Below, one piece after another: positions 19,301 to 30,374 of a stretch of DNA of 64,000 nt. The notes beneath the pieces were generated by a model, which ran no database searches, was not told where the DNA came from, and was given only the letters and a program-made list of their open reading frames with translations. This stretch comes from Phoronis australis (taxonomy: Eukaryota; Phoronida; Phoronidae). Every line of letters starts with the position of its first letter. The first letter of the stretch is position 1. The stretch covers positions 1,649,860 through 1,713,859 of the forward strand of contig NMRA01000016.1 in assembly GCA_002633005.1 (NCBI GenBank), written 5' to 3'. A program made the position numbers and the translations under genes.

Positions 19301-21475
19301 GATCGAAATTAGGTCCTATGCCACGGATGACTGCCAAAAGTTTCGCAAAATTGAATCCTATTTCCTGAAATTAATTTAAGTCATAAAGACAGAATGTAAT
19401 TACGTAATCAGTGGATCTTCACGATAAAACTTTAATTGAATCCAGTGTCAAATCGTGCGGCAGAAGAGACGTAATGTCGCTAGTTTTCGAACCGCATTTA
19501 TTATAAACGGCAAGCTCCCGGGCGCCTTTTAGTCACCATAAACCCACTTTCCGTCAAAAAAAAAATGATTTAGACCATTCATAGTTATGAAATTGGCATC
19601 GACGTGTCCCTTATTAAAATTAGAGGTGATTTCTGAGACAGGAAGGAAATTACGCTTTGTCGTTGTTTGAGACCAGGCTCAATAAACTGGTTTGCTGCGT
19701 TCGGTCATTCTTTGTGCCTAGCTGGGCCTCAAGGCTCAACAAACTGTTAAGCTTTTCAAGAGTAGGAACCACTTTCAGTCTGGGTAAGGAAAAGGTTTCT
19801 TTGATGGAAACCAGGTTTGTAGCAACTTAAATTTACCGCATGTTTTCGGAAAACAAACTATCCTGGTGAGCGATTGTGAAATCAGGAATACGTGATTTAC
19901 TTTATTAGTTAGTGTTTCCATTTTTACGGAGGTCTCTAAACCCCATCACTTTAAAATGGATTTTATCGATACATCTTGGATATCAATTACACCTATTTTG
20001 TCAAAATGCTTCTAAAAATTTCCGCAGTGAAAGCTCATCTCGTAACTGTAAAGGAGTTTCTGTGAAGTGTGACGGATGGCATAATATTTCCAATTTACAT
20101 TAATTTTCCCTTCCATGACCGTTATTCCAAGTTGATGTGAGTTGTCATCAACCAATATCGACGGCCCTATGCAAATGCCGTTATATTCTAACCTTTCAAT
20201 AAGAGCTCGCTGGCATTAAATGATTAATGATGGGGAAATAATCTATCTCATTAGAACATTCGCTCAAACGTGAAACTGGTTCATCCCTCATCCAAGAAGG
20301 TTAATATGTTTTGGTGGCGTCTGTATGTCAGGTTGTTAAGAGTATTGTGTGAAAGTTATAGGAGTAATTATCTGCTTCACATTTTTTATATAAAAGACTC
20401 GACGATACGTATAGTATATTGATTGGATTCAATGAAAAAGGTATATAAGAAGGCATCAGCTGGAAATTAAAAAACATCACTAGTGACCACGACACGACAA
20501 CCAAAAGATATGGTTATACAGCAGATTACATGAATTCACTGACGATGTAAATTAAGTTTAAAGCGAAGCGTCCGATTTTTTCTGTAACAATGAATATAGT
20601 CACAAAAAAGTGGCCTTGCTTCAGTTTTGTTGAATTAAAGGTACATTATCGGTTTTACGGCCGAAAAATGCATTTTCGAAATTATTCAAAATGTTAACTT
20701 TGACCAGAGCCATAAAACTATAAAATCCGTTGTTTCTGTGATATTTTTACAAGTCGCAAACTCTCGCCTTTGTCTGCTACATGTAGGCATTCTCTAAAAT
20801 CAAGGCCAGCGACTTTACCAGTTTTAATACGGTTAAAATAATTTGCCATACCTCGAGTATGTTTAACTCCTCAAGAAAAAAGCCGTTTGACTGCGACCGC
20901 GGGGATAGCCACAAGATTCGTGAATAAAAGTTTCGAAGAGTAGAAAAGGCCACCATTTCAACAAAGTGTTACAATAACTGTCAAAGTAATGTACACCTCA
21001 TAATTAATAGAATTTATAGCAGTAACTAGCAGTTATGTGTAATTCTCAGCGTCTTTACATTTTTGTTGAGTGAAATTTATTATTTTTTCAAAACTAGTTG
21101 TGTGAAGCACAAGACTGAATTTCTGACTTAAGTCTTGAGCCACTTTTCCTGAAACCTAAGATTTGTTACCGTGAGTCTCCCACCACATGTTTCCGTGCAG
21201 ACGATATTTACCCGTATGAGTTGAAACCTTGATTAACATTTTCAATCCATTATATGCTTTCATACCTCCCCGTATGTTTATCTAGATTACATATTCCATC
21301 GCGGACTTGTAAGCGTTATATTACTTATTGACTCTTGCCTTTCATAGAGCATTTTCTGATCCGTGGTAGCCGTTGTACTCAACTTCTGTACAATAATTTG
21401 TAGTCGCATTTTTGACAGTTTGCGTAACCTGTTTTAAAGATAATTTTCTTTACATTCACCAATTTAGAACACCTG
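19300..21475. other. No gene or element seen
   Basis: AT-rich non-coding DNA. No open frame above about 63 codons looks real, and there is no copy of the repeats found elsewhere in the window. Confidence 0.45.
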
Positions 21476-21476
21476 G

Positions 21477-21631
21477 GCCCAGTTGCATAAAAGTTATACG
21501 CCGTATAGCAACAATGGCGTGCGTCGCGTTATCACGTGTCACGTAGTTATTGTTCAACAATGCACCAGACGTCATGCAACAATCAAACTTATTCAGCGGA
21601 TAACTTTTGAAGCTTTATGCAACTGAGCCCT
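21477..21631. mobile_element. MITE with GGGCYCAGTTGCATAAA ends
   Basis: The left end GGGCCCAGTTGCATAAA is matched by TTTATGCAACTGAGCCC at the right end, 155 bases in all. Inner sequence is also partly palindromic (ACGTGTCACGT, TGTTGCATGACG-like words). Short MITEs with this type of end are common in animal genomes. No coding capacity. Confidence 0.85.
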
Positions 21632-21923
21632 GATGAGTTATGTCATTCGAAAGACATCACTAAAATATAAACATTTCGTAACTTTTTGTTTGCGTTGTTT
21701 TACGTCTCATTTTCATTTATTTTTTTAAGTAGACGGAAACCTCACTACGTAGCATGGCATTTAAGTGTGTACACATAATGCAGTCAGCTGTCACCGCTAC
21801 GGCGGTAATTTCAGGTTATGATCCACCACCAAACATAGAGAAATAAACTAAAACATTCATACTGGATTCAGTTAAGCTTGAAAATGTTTTGAATTTTGTT
21901 GAATAAGCATTATCTGCCTTCCG

Positions 21924-22070
21924 TTCAGTGACACTAGGACCTCGCTAAAAAGCAAGACTTCGCGAGATTACGTGAGATGTTGTCGTGTATTTTAAACGAG
22001 AACACGTGATTCTAGCTAGATTTTAGCTAGGTCCTAGCCTATGTGCTAGCGCTACTGAACGCACGCCTGG
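21924..22070 (-). mobile_element. MITE family M1, copy 2
   Basis: Left CGTTCAGTGACACTAGGACC and right GCGCTACTGAACGCACGCC are imperfect inverted ends. The interior AAGCAAGACTTCGCGAGATT and CACGTGATTC blocks are the reverse complement of those in the copies at 14128-14295 and 41402-41570. Confidence 0.8.
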
Positions 22071-22196
22071 TCTTAATTCGACTGAACTAACCTGCGTTAA
22101 AATCTTTTTCATGACGTTTTTAACTAAAATGAAACGGGACAATTTCTTTTAAAGGCCCTGCCATACTGACTTAACTCTGGTCTGAGCGGAGCTGCG

Positions 22197-22440
22197 ATGT
22201 TAACTGAACCGTTCATACCGGCCTCGGTGGGGGGGGGGGGGGGGGGNGAGAGGGATGGGCACAGAACAGTTCTCACATGGTTTGCCTATCACACGTCAAT
22301 GGACTCGTCACCCTGTCTTCAATTTGCCAAAAGCTGCCTGCAAAGAACGAAAACTTTTGAGTCATTCCACATCACATACCCGCATCCATTACGACTTGAC
22401 TCCATCCTGACAGGTGGGTTTTCTCATTTGAGGAATACTT
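22197..22440 (+). repeat. Protein-like inverted repeat pair, unit A (next to an N)
   Basis: After a poly-G run and an N at 22247 the plus strand reads GHRTVLTWF, HTSMDSSP, LQRTKTF, ESFHI. The minus strand of 23850-24005 reads GHRAVLIGF, HTSMDLSP, MQRMKSF, ASFHI with a 6-base in-frame difference. This could be a fragment of a repeated element ORF or of a duplicated exon; I do not recognise the family. The poly-G run and N show a gap or low-quality join exactly at its start. Confidence 0.45.
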
Positions 22441-23125
22441 GACACATTAGTGGGCACATGGAACTTTTGAACGACATCTGTCATTTAACAATTTTCAAAC
22501 CGCCCTTTATGTTTGAAATTTTCATTATTTTAAAAATGCGATTTGCCACAACTCCATCGATCGTTCTTAATATTTCCACACTCCGTTAGCGAGCTAGTTC
22601 CAACAGCACACCCGCGGGATCGATACTCGAGCCTCACAGCCATCCAGATTCAGGGCAATTGTTCTAGAAAAATCTTCTCATTACTAGCAAGCGTTGCTCC
22701 TGTCGATTTCGCAGCGAATTGTGTAAAGTAAAGAGTACAGAGTCCAAATAGTGCCTTTCATTTTCTCCAACACGATGTAAATTTACATTTATACCCAGGT
22801 GTTGGTTTGAATATCGTGTATATTTACGTACTTGTACGTGTGTAAAAGCGCTGCATGTAAACGAGGCTTTAGATTTGATGAATGTTCACAATCATTAGAC
22901 AACTTGAATAAAGGTTAACAAAAACTGAAGTCAGCATTTTCAGTTCTGTAATTCCATGGTCATTTAATTTGATTAAACGCCAGAGAACATGGAAACACTT
23001 TGACGCAGTCTGAAAGGTTGTCTTACGTCGTTTGATCGTGGTGTTTAATCTTGGATTGAAAACGTGTACACCAATGAAATGCTGTATTATTTCATTCCGA
23101 AAAACGTATTTTGGGAGTTATTTGG

Positions 23126-23280
23126 ATAAGATAGACTTCTTGAAGTTAGCAGGTTTGACCAGAGCTTTAAAATAGAAAAATCTTCACAGGACGCAAGCGT
23201 CGAACAAAGGCATTTCGTATCACCTTTTTGGGGTAGAGTTGACGTCTTGAAGTTACTAGCTTTGATCAGAGGTATTGGAC
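23126..23280 (+). repeat. Two-copy local direct repeat
   Basis: AGACTTCTTGAAGTTAGCAGG near 23131 is repeated as GACGTCTTGAAGTTACTAGC near 23237, each followed by TTTGA(C/T)CAGAG, with a spacing of about 106 bases. Small and diverged. Confidence 0.5.
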
Positions 23281-23281
23281 A

Positions 23282-23632
23282 TCAAAATCTGTGTTTTGTG
23301 TTGGCGATTCCTTGAAAAATCTTCCAATCAAAGTTGATCGAAATCGAGGCAGTGGCACGTGTTTGTTGGGCAGTGAAAGTTGGCGTGGAGCAGTTAGACA
23401 GCAGCCGAGGTCCATTTGCACTTCCAAAATTTTTTTGGGGTAGGTCAGGCTTGGGGGGTAGTCTTGGGGCAGGCGTTGCATTTATGCTCAGTGAATCTGG
23501 TTTACTTTGAACACGTTGGGAATAAGAAAAGACCACTGGTTCGGCTGGAGATGTACTCTTCTTCAAAATGGCGAAACCCTGTTGCATTTGTGCATTGCTG
23601 AGTAGCGACTGAGAAATCGGCTGCGACTTCAA
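23282..23632 (-). CDS. Unidentified proline/serine-rich open frame (possible exon or repeat ORF)
   Basis: A 116-codon open frame with a biased composition, including SPAEPVV and TPAPRLPPKPDLPQK, a PxxP-type stretch like those bound by SH3 domains. It lies on the same strand as, and downstream of, the protein-like segment at 23767-24093. No signal peptide or known domain. It could be an exon of an unrecognised gene, a transposon ORF remnant, or chance. There is no supporting splice-site pair that I can argue for. Confidence 0.25.
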   Translation of the reverse strand: MKSQPISQSLLSNAQMQQGFAILKKSTSPAEPVVFSYSQRVQSKPDSLSINATPAPRLPPKPDLPQKNFGSANGPRLLSNCSTPTFTAQQTRATASISINFDWKIFQGIANTKHRF

Positions 23633-23766
23633 GAAGCCCTCAAACTAGTTAGTTGACAGCGCCTTTTGTTTCAGAATCTAATGATGGCCTGTCGCGCAAC
23701 GGCAAAGAAATGATGGTTTTGGTGTGAAAGGCGCCAATTTTGTATTTCTGATCATTTCTTCGTAGT

Positions 23767-24093
23767 CTACCTTNCCTTTTCAGTAGGAGAAAGGGCGAAA
23801 CATAGCAGGCAGCCAATAAAGCTTCTGTGCTCAACAGTAGGGATTTTGATGTGAAATGACGCGAAACTTTTCATTCTTTGCATACGCCTTTCGACAGAGT
23901 GGAGAAAAGGTGACAAGTCCATGGATGTGTGTTCTGCTAGGCAAAACCCAATGAGAACTGCTCTGTGCCCCCAAAGTGGACATTGCAACTGGCGCAAAAG
24001 TGCATCCCAGTTTAACACTTGCTGACTACACGGCTCGACCACGTACGTTGCCCACAAAAAATGAACAAAATTTCGATATATATCGTGGCACAA
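23767..24093 (-). repeat. Protein-like inverted repeat pair, unit B
   Basis: The minus strand is open for 108 codons and contains GHRAVLIGF, EHTSMDLSPFLHS, MQRMKSFASFHI, the partner of the plus-strand peptide at 22250-22400. The frame ends in sequence around an N at 23774. Upstream residues (WDALLRQLQCPLWGHR) have no partner because the other copy starts at its own N. Function unknown. Confidence 0.4.
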
Positions 24094-24359
24094 ATTTAGA
24101 TTTTAACTGTAGACTCCCTCTCGTCGCAGTTGGTTTCACCTGGGGATTGCAGTCGACCGTGAAGCCAGCTCAGGATAACCCTGGCTGTTGATCTGGCTGT
24201 CGCGGGCTTTGTCGCTGGTGCTGATCTAAGTCGTTGTAAAAACATGCGTAGTCCCCTGAGTGCGTGTGAGTACAAAGACGAAGAGTCGAAGCGCATTCGA
24301 GGAGTAACTTTTCTAGAATAGGCATTTGGGAACGAAATCGAGCGCTGGAATGCCATTCG

Positions 24360-26395
24360 AGATGAGTTCAGGAATATTTCCAGTTATCACGCTTGCCCGG
24401 GTATTGCAAGACAGCCGGATAGATTTGCATTTATTTCTCGTCTTTCAAAGTCTCGTTACATTCATGTTGTTTCTTAGCGTACACCTAATAATTATTTTTC
24501 AAACGTTTTCAGTATTTGACTACTTAGCCGACTAAATTCCTGCCTGACTCGCAGAAAATTTAGAACGATAACGGCTTTCAATTGTAAAACAGTCGTTTTC
24601 CTGAATGGACAAATCAGCTTCGAAAAAACTCCTGCTAACTTCGCAAATTGGAGGAGTACATGTGACTATCACCAAAGTACTGTGTTTTTGGTTATTATGA
24701 CTGAACTCTGAAATTACATGACATTGTAAATACAATCACGATGGTCACATAAGCAGTACCTGAAAGTGACATCGTCTAATAAGGTGGTCGAGGGTCATTA
24801 ACGTCGCAATATTTTGGGAAAAAAGCAACAAATATTCAATTAAGAAAATAAAAGTATTTTCAATCAAAACGCATTGAACTACAGTGATGCCTGGGAAATA
24901 GATACAATTCGAGCATTTATGTTCCACATTTTATCCAACCTTCATTATTGCCGATTATATGCCTCTTTGAAGACTGCGTCATAAGTAAGCTCGTCTTTCC
25001 CACACAATTACGTTTAACAAAAGTGTCATTGATTTTTAATTCATGCGGCATGCAACCTGTGCATTAAGGTTTTCTTCAACAAATAAGATCATGGTGGTTG
25101 ATAGCTTTATGCATATTGACAGATTGATCACGAACTCTAAGTGCTATGTCTGTAAAACAAATGCCAATCTCTAAAGATTGTCGTATCGTTTAATGCTACG
25201 CTCCGTGTGATGAACGCAACTCGTTTGAATGAGAGTAATTTGTGCAGGCATACGTTCCATACAATTCCATCAGGAGCGTATTTCCCCGCATATACGCAGA
25301 TACGAGGTGCGTACTTGAAAATCCACTAGTCGATACATTTTGAGACACGAAGAATGGATCTCAATGCTATGAGTAACGACGAATACTAATATCCAAATAA
25401 TTAGAGCGTATTACGTTATTGTGTCCTTGACGCCGATATGTAGAAAATCGTAGCCTACAACAGGATTACGTTCTGTGACCCAAGACGCTCACGAGACACT
25501 CGTGCTACGAGAAAACTTCGATTATGGAACGGAATCCGTGAATGTTCTCGCATAGGCCTAGTTCAACAATATCTAATCGGCGATCAATACATATATGTAT
25601 ATATTTATTGAATAACTAGGCCTCCGACCCTTGTTACAATCAAATCGCCAAATACAATGCAGGTAAGTGTCAAACACAAACAGTAATACGATCTCTTCTT
25701 CGCTTGAATGCGAAATGAACATATTTACATGTTGACCATATATGGTCTTTTACCTCCATAGTCATGAATCTGTTGAATTTTGTAACATTAGGATTGTTGT
25801 AGCTTTATGCAGGTAAATATCATTTTCTAAGGTCGTCGTAGAATGGACATTCGGTAACAAAATAGTATTCTCACTCGACACAGGGCCTAATACAGAGAGG
25901 GCATAATCTTTCTGGTCTGCTAAATTTCAAGTGTCTAATTTTTAGTGCATGCGTACTTGCCATATCAGATCTAACATTAACCTTGTCAATTACTATTAAT
26001 TTATTTTCAAAAAATATGTTTGATTTAAAAATCAAGTTTCCAGATTCGTCGAATTGTTCAAAATTTGTTGCCATTTCTGCAGATCAATATTTTTACATTT
26101 CTGTTGAAAAAGTGATATGAAACTTGTCTTGGAACCTGCGACCTGATTGTACCCTGCTTCTCTAAAACCAAACTGACATAGAAATTTCTTACCATCATTA
26201 ACACAACAAGGTTTATCAACATTTTCCGTCATATTGTACTACCATTCACAGCAATGATATGTACATTTTGACGCATCGTCATAATTCTAGGAAGTCAATA
26301 TGCAATCAAGGAATAACGACCCATCTTACCTCAAGTAGCTGATGCAATTGTTAATGAAGAGTGCATTGAAACCATTGAAATTTTTCCTCATTAAG
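24360..26395. other. No gene or element seen
   Basis: AT-rich. A few short palindromes such as ACATATATGT near 25590. Nothing that supports a gene. Confidence 0.45.
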
Positions 26396-26399
26396 TTAA

Positions 26400-27731
26400 G
26401 GTTATCTCAAACCTTATTTAGTGGCCTCCATTCTAACTCGTATGTAAGAAACTAAAGCAGGTCAAGTAGTAAAACTATACATTTGTTTCAAGAAAAAAGA
26501 TCAGAAAATGCGAAAATATGTTTTGTATTCATGTACCATTATTATTTTTACGTTATCACCTTTTTAAGTCAAATTTCATTTTAAGAAAGGTACATTCGTA
26601 CTAAAATAATCCTCGGCCGATTTTAATGAAACCTTTTTAAAAGAAAACTTCACCATTTACCTCAAACACGCTGTTACGAATTTTAGATTAGTTTTTTCGT
26701 TTGGATTCTATGACAAATAAACTCGCAAAACGTAAGGTATTTTTGTAAAATACAACAGTACTTTTATTCGTCTTTGTTACATTACGCAAAAACTAGACTG
26801 ATGAATAAATATTAAGTTTGGAAAGTTTAAGCGAAAGCCACTGAGCCGTTTTAAAGAACTTGTGTTCCTAATTTCAAATTAAGTCGATTTGCCGAAGCGG
26901 AGAAAAAGCCGATTAAGTTGGGACGAGTGAAAATCTCAAGGTCTTCGGTTAATTATTTGGTGAAAACTTGTTTTCGGTGAATATAACCTATACATAACTT
27001 AACCATGTTAGCTATTTCAACATTCTGAATTTGCTGTGTGTTTCGCTGAAACGTATTATCCCTAGCCAAGAAGTGTGCTTAACTGTTGACCTACTTAATA
27101 GTAGGTCAACAGTTCATTGTTATACACACCACGCGCCGGGAAGACTGATCCGAAACCAAGTAGGAAATGGATGACATAAATTGAGTCGGTGGTCTAAGCA
27201 CATCATTTGCATGAGATCGAAACAATGAAATGTCGATTTACTTATTGAATTAAGGAATTTGGGTGAGGGTTTTTATCATTTCACAACTTGCTATGTTTGT
27301 GAGCACAGAGGCGTGTGGCGACTCAGAGCATACGTTTTCAACGTATGCATGTAGACGCACAGTTCCCGCAGGATCAAAACAACGTTTTGCCTTTGTTTTC
27401 CCCGGCACTGTTCTATCATAGGTACATCTTGTTGACCCAGTGTTATGGCGACTCGGTAAATGAAAGGTCTGAGGGTACACATGAAGCTACTCTGTGCCTG
27501 GCGGGAGATTCGATTTGAGTGACAGCCCTGTAGCCTTTGACCTCGAATAAGTAGTAAACTAATATCCACGCGGTTATGCGGTTCCAAGGTGGTTCTGCTA
27601 AATCTTTTTTTCTTGCTACACGGCATATATTTTGTATTTGAAGTTCCCCGAGATTGAAGATAAGGAATTTTGCTAGACACGTGAAATATTGTAAAAATGG
27701 CCAATTTTTGTGAATAAGGTTTGACATATCC
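26400..27731. mobile_element. TTAA-flanked DNA transposon, copy 1
   Basis: Ends read GGTTATCTCAAACCTTATTT on the left and AATAAGGTTTGACATATCC on the right, imperfect inverted repeats, with TTAA directly outside (26396-26399 and 27732-27735). The whole 1.33 kb aligns with 43672-45085 in the same orientation. TTAA sites fit piggyBac or Kolobok elements. Neither copy encodes a transposase that I recognise; a minus-strand peptide LIRGQRLQGCHSxRI occurs in both, which may only reflect nucleotide similarity. This copy carries a perfect 34-base palindrome at 27081-27114. Confidence 0.75.
27081..27114. repeat. Perfect 34-bp palindrome inside the TTAA element
   Basis: AACTGTTGACCTACT, a TAAT spacer, then AGTAGGTCAACAGTT, all 15 bases of each arm matching. 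The second copy of the element (near 44480) keeps only the right-hand CAACAGTT half, so the palindrome seems specific to this copy. Confidence 0.85.
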
Positions 27732-27739
27732 TTAACTGC

Positions 27740-28430
27740 CTTAGCAGCCTGCGCAAGACCACGAATATTTCGTTGTAATCATTAATCCTAAATATTTATA
27801 TGCATTTACAATATTAACAGTATTCCCATCATACATGTACGTCCATTTTTAGTACGATTTTAACTTTAACTTTCCATCCTTCCTGAAAACGACTTCGACA
27901 TGTTAAAGAGGCCTGGAACACGATGAACAGGCTAAATTGCAAAACTAAAAGTGGCTCTCTGCCACTGAAATAGAATTCAACCTGCTCATCAGGTATTTTT
28001 AGGATTCGCTCGTAGAAAGTTTTAGTTTCTGTTGATATCAAAGTATTTTCTTTTAGTTTCAAATTTCAAAAAATAAACGATTTGTCAACTGCCCTCTACG
28101 TCGCCGATTTTTCTCCCACAAGGCAAAGCACGTCTCCTTATTTGGTATGGCAAGACAATAGACATCACTAGTCCATGGGCAAGACATACACGTAGCGCAG
28201 TTCCCTTACATGGAAAATGTTACCTTTGATCTCAAGCGACTTCAAGCTACTGACAGTGAGCGTTTATCATAAGTGGGAGGGAGATTAGAAACTCTGTGGT
28301 AACCATAGAGTTTTTCCTTCCATCTTATTTAAAAATTTGTGAATTTTGTGATTTTTTTCTGGAAATTTCCTCACAGGGGAAAGTGAATTAATTTTTTTTT
28401 CATCAGGAATTGTTTAAGAGATATCTTTGA
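27740..28430. other. No clear feature; possibly LINE B downstream remains
   Basis: If LINE B (28435-29560, minus strand) once continued, its C-terminal part would lie here. I could not align any later LINE motif; a 77-codon minus frame at 27829-28062 has no recognisable content. Confidence 0.35.
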
Positions 28431-28434
28431 CGAG

Positions 28435-29560
28435 CTTTCGCGTTCCATACCTCTTTAACAATCAATTTCCATTTCTGCAGTCCTTTAACACAACGGGAAA
28501 CCAAATCATCAGCATACAGCAGATGCAATAATTCAGTTGATCTCATGGAAATTACTTCACCGCCACCACCATAAATAAAATAAACAAAATGGCGATAGCT
28601 GAAAGCCTTGTGTTAGACCATTCTGATATTCAAAGGACTCCGTGTAGCTCCAACTATTCAACTGTAGAAAGCGACTTTGAGATCCACGAAAGCAAAATAG
28701 GATCCTATCTTTCTCTCGTGGCAGGTATTTAATTATTAACGTACATAAAGCAAACAATAAAGCATGAAATTCAGTGAACTCTGGATTAGTAACAAAATAA
28801 CAGCCTTCAAACATGGAGCTGAAATATCCATTCCTCCGGCTTAATAATCACCGTTGCACATTTCCTCTTAATAGTAAATGTGCGCCAGATTTTTTCTGCC
28901 TTTATTGCCCGCAGCTGATTTTTGTAATGTTTTTCTGTTACACGCTAACCGTTTCACATTTTTAACTTTCCATAATCTCTTATAGCTTGTGCATATGTAG
29001 TTTGACTATTATTTTCTCTCAGTGTTCCAACACTGAATCTAAAATTCCTTAAATTTTGCCTAACGACAGCTCTCTTTCCCCAACATTCAGCGACAAACCA
29101 TTTGGGAAAACTAACTGGATTACAGTCTTTGTTTACTTTGGGTTTCAACATGACGGCTGCACATAATTTAATGGCTTCCGTTAAACTTTCTGCACTTGAA
29201 TCTATGGTCGAGGTTAAATGACTCTGTACGTCAGCGAGCACCATATTCTTGAGAAGTCGTACAAAGTCCTTCGAGATGACGAACACAATGAAAAATAGCA
29301 CTGGATTAATTCATATACTTAATAATATCATCTTCAATAAAATCTGGCCTGACGAGCATTAAAATCGCCTATTATTAAAAGGTGACAAGCTCCTTCAATT
29401 CCGCAGAAAAAACGTCAACTCCCACTCAAGTATTTTCATTGTTTCCAAGTTTTACTTGAACTTTTTGGAAATTGATACACAACTGCAACTAAAACAGAAT
29501 ACAAATAATCGGGGAGCTTAATTTTTACCCATAAAACGTCAGCAGTGAGAGAGTTTATTT
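28435..29560 (-). pseudogene. LINE B: endonuclease to reverse-transcriptase remnant of an APE-type non-LTR element
   Basis: Reading the minus strand from 29560 down: LWVKIKLPDYLYSV and, after a frameshift, HLLIIGDFNAR, the IGDFNA motif of AP-like endonucleases; then the linker seen in 28954-29301 (FPKWFVAECWGKRAVVRQNL, FRFSVGTL, AQAIRDYGKL); then, after a gap, SFEYQNGLTQGFQLSP of the RT fingers/palm (about 28600) and ELLHLLYADDLV (about 28505), the catalytic YADD box. The first RT block (GFR..ST..) is missing, so there are internal deletions as well as several frameshifts. Unlike LINE A, the catalytic box itself is intact. Confidence 0.8.
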
Positions 29561-29870
29561 CTCATCGACCCAAAACAATGGTGGCCCTCCATTGCAAATT
29601 TGTTTTCACTCACGAACCCGTTGTTTCGAGTTTTGCATGCGAAGAGCGCGTGCTCGCTTGCGTGGTGTCGAACTGGGTAAACAAGCCAATGTTTGCAATG
29701 CGTTCTATGGAGACTAGACAATGACATGCAGATTTCTCTTAAAATTGCGAGCGAATGACGAAAACAGTGTTTGATAATGAATCTTTGTCATTAGCGCGTG
29801 AATACTGCGATGTTGTTTGGATACAGAAATGAGCATGCATGCATTATTTATGGAATTAGTTTTTATGCTC
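29560..29870. other. No gene seen
   Basis: A short stretch between LINE B and the first SINE. It has no recognisable content except a CATGCATGCAT run near 29832. Confidence 0.4.
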
Positions 29871-29874
29871 CGCA

Positions 29875-30036
29875 TACCTAACTCAAGACCACAAAGTCTG
29901 ATCTGCACGCAACATGTAGGCCATATCATGTGACCTGATGAACATAAAGCTGAAAAGTTTTCTGCTCCGAGCGGGACTCGAACCCAGGACCTTCTGCTAG
30001 TCATGCAGAAGCGCTAGCCACCGAGCCATCGGGACC
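29875..30036 (-). mobile_element. tRNA-derived SINE, copy 1 (minus strand)
   Basis: The minus strand starts GGTCCCGATGGCTCGGTGGC, an A-box-like region, and has TCCTGGGTTCGAGTCCCGC, a good B box. A 7-base anticodon loop closed by TCTGC/GCAGA can be drawn, but the acceptor stem has a mismatch and the T and D stems are imperfect, so I read it as the tRNA head of a SINE and not a working tRNA gene. The body after the head, TTATGTTCATCAGGTCACATG and GCGTGCAGATCAGACTT, is shared with the copy at 30105-30260. Confidence 0.75.
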
Positions 30037-30104
30037 ACCAATCAAAAACAAAAAGCCAATCAGACTTAGCGGTGGGAATTCTGCCCATCAACTCGTGATT
30101 GTAT

Positions 30105-30260
30105 ATAAATGTGTAGTTCAGGGGCTAGAGGGTCTGCACGGTTAGCAGAAGGTCCTGGGTTGGAGTCCTGGTCGGGGTCAGAAATGTTTTCAAACTTATG
30201 TTCATTAGATCATGTGATGTGGCCAACAGGTGGCGTGCAGACCAGACTTAAAAATGTTTG
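30105..30260 (+). mobile_element. tRNA-derived SINE, copy 2 (plus strand)
   Basis: Same family as 29875-30036 but opposite orientation, head to head about 70 bases away. Head: GTAGTTCAGGGGCTAGAGGG, then TAGCAGAAGGTCCTGGGTTG and GAGTCCTGG (B box with one change). Body: TTATGTTCATTAGATCATGTG, ATGTGGCCAACAGGTGGCG, TGCAGACCAGACTT. Copy 2 is more decayed in the tRNA part than copy 1. Confidence 0.75.
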
Positions 30261-30303
30261 TGATCTATGCTTCCAGACCGCTTCCAGATTTACACATTTA
30301 TAA

Positions 30304-30370
30304 ATACTAAGCCCTGTTATGACGATTTCAGCCAATCCCCGTTCTGTCACCTGCTAATGCGTCATTGGCG
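30304..30370 (-). repeat. R1 family fragment
   Basis: The minus strand matches 45205-45272 closely: GCATTAGCAGGTGACAGA, GGGATTGGCTGAAATCGTC, ACAGGG(C/G)TTAGTAT. It is also similar to 3405-3445. It lies between SINE copy 2 and the 3' end of LINE A. Confidence 0.65.
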
Positions 30371-30374
30371 TCAA

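Noticed and set aside
29960-30036. A working tRNA gene on the minus strand
   Set aside because: A good B box and an anticodon-like arm exist, but stems contain mismatches and the same body follows a second, more decayed copy at 30105, so it is a SINE head.
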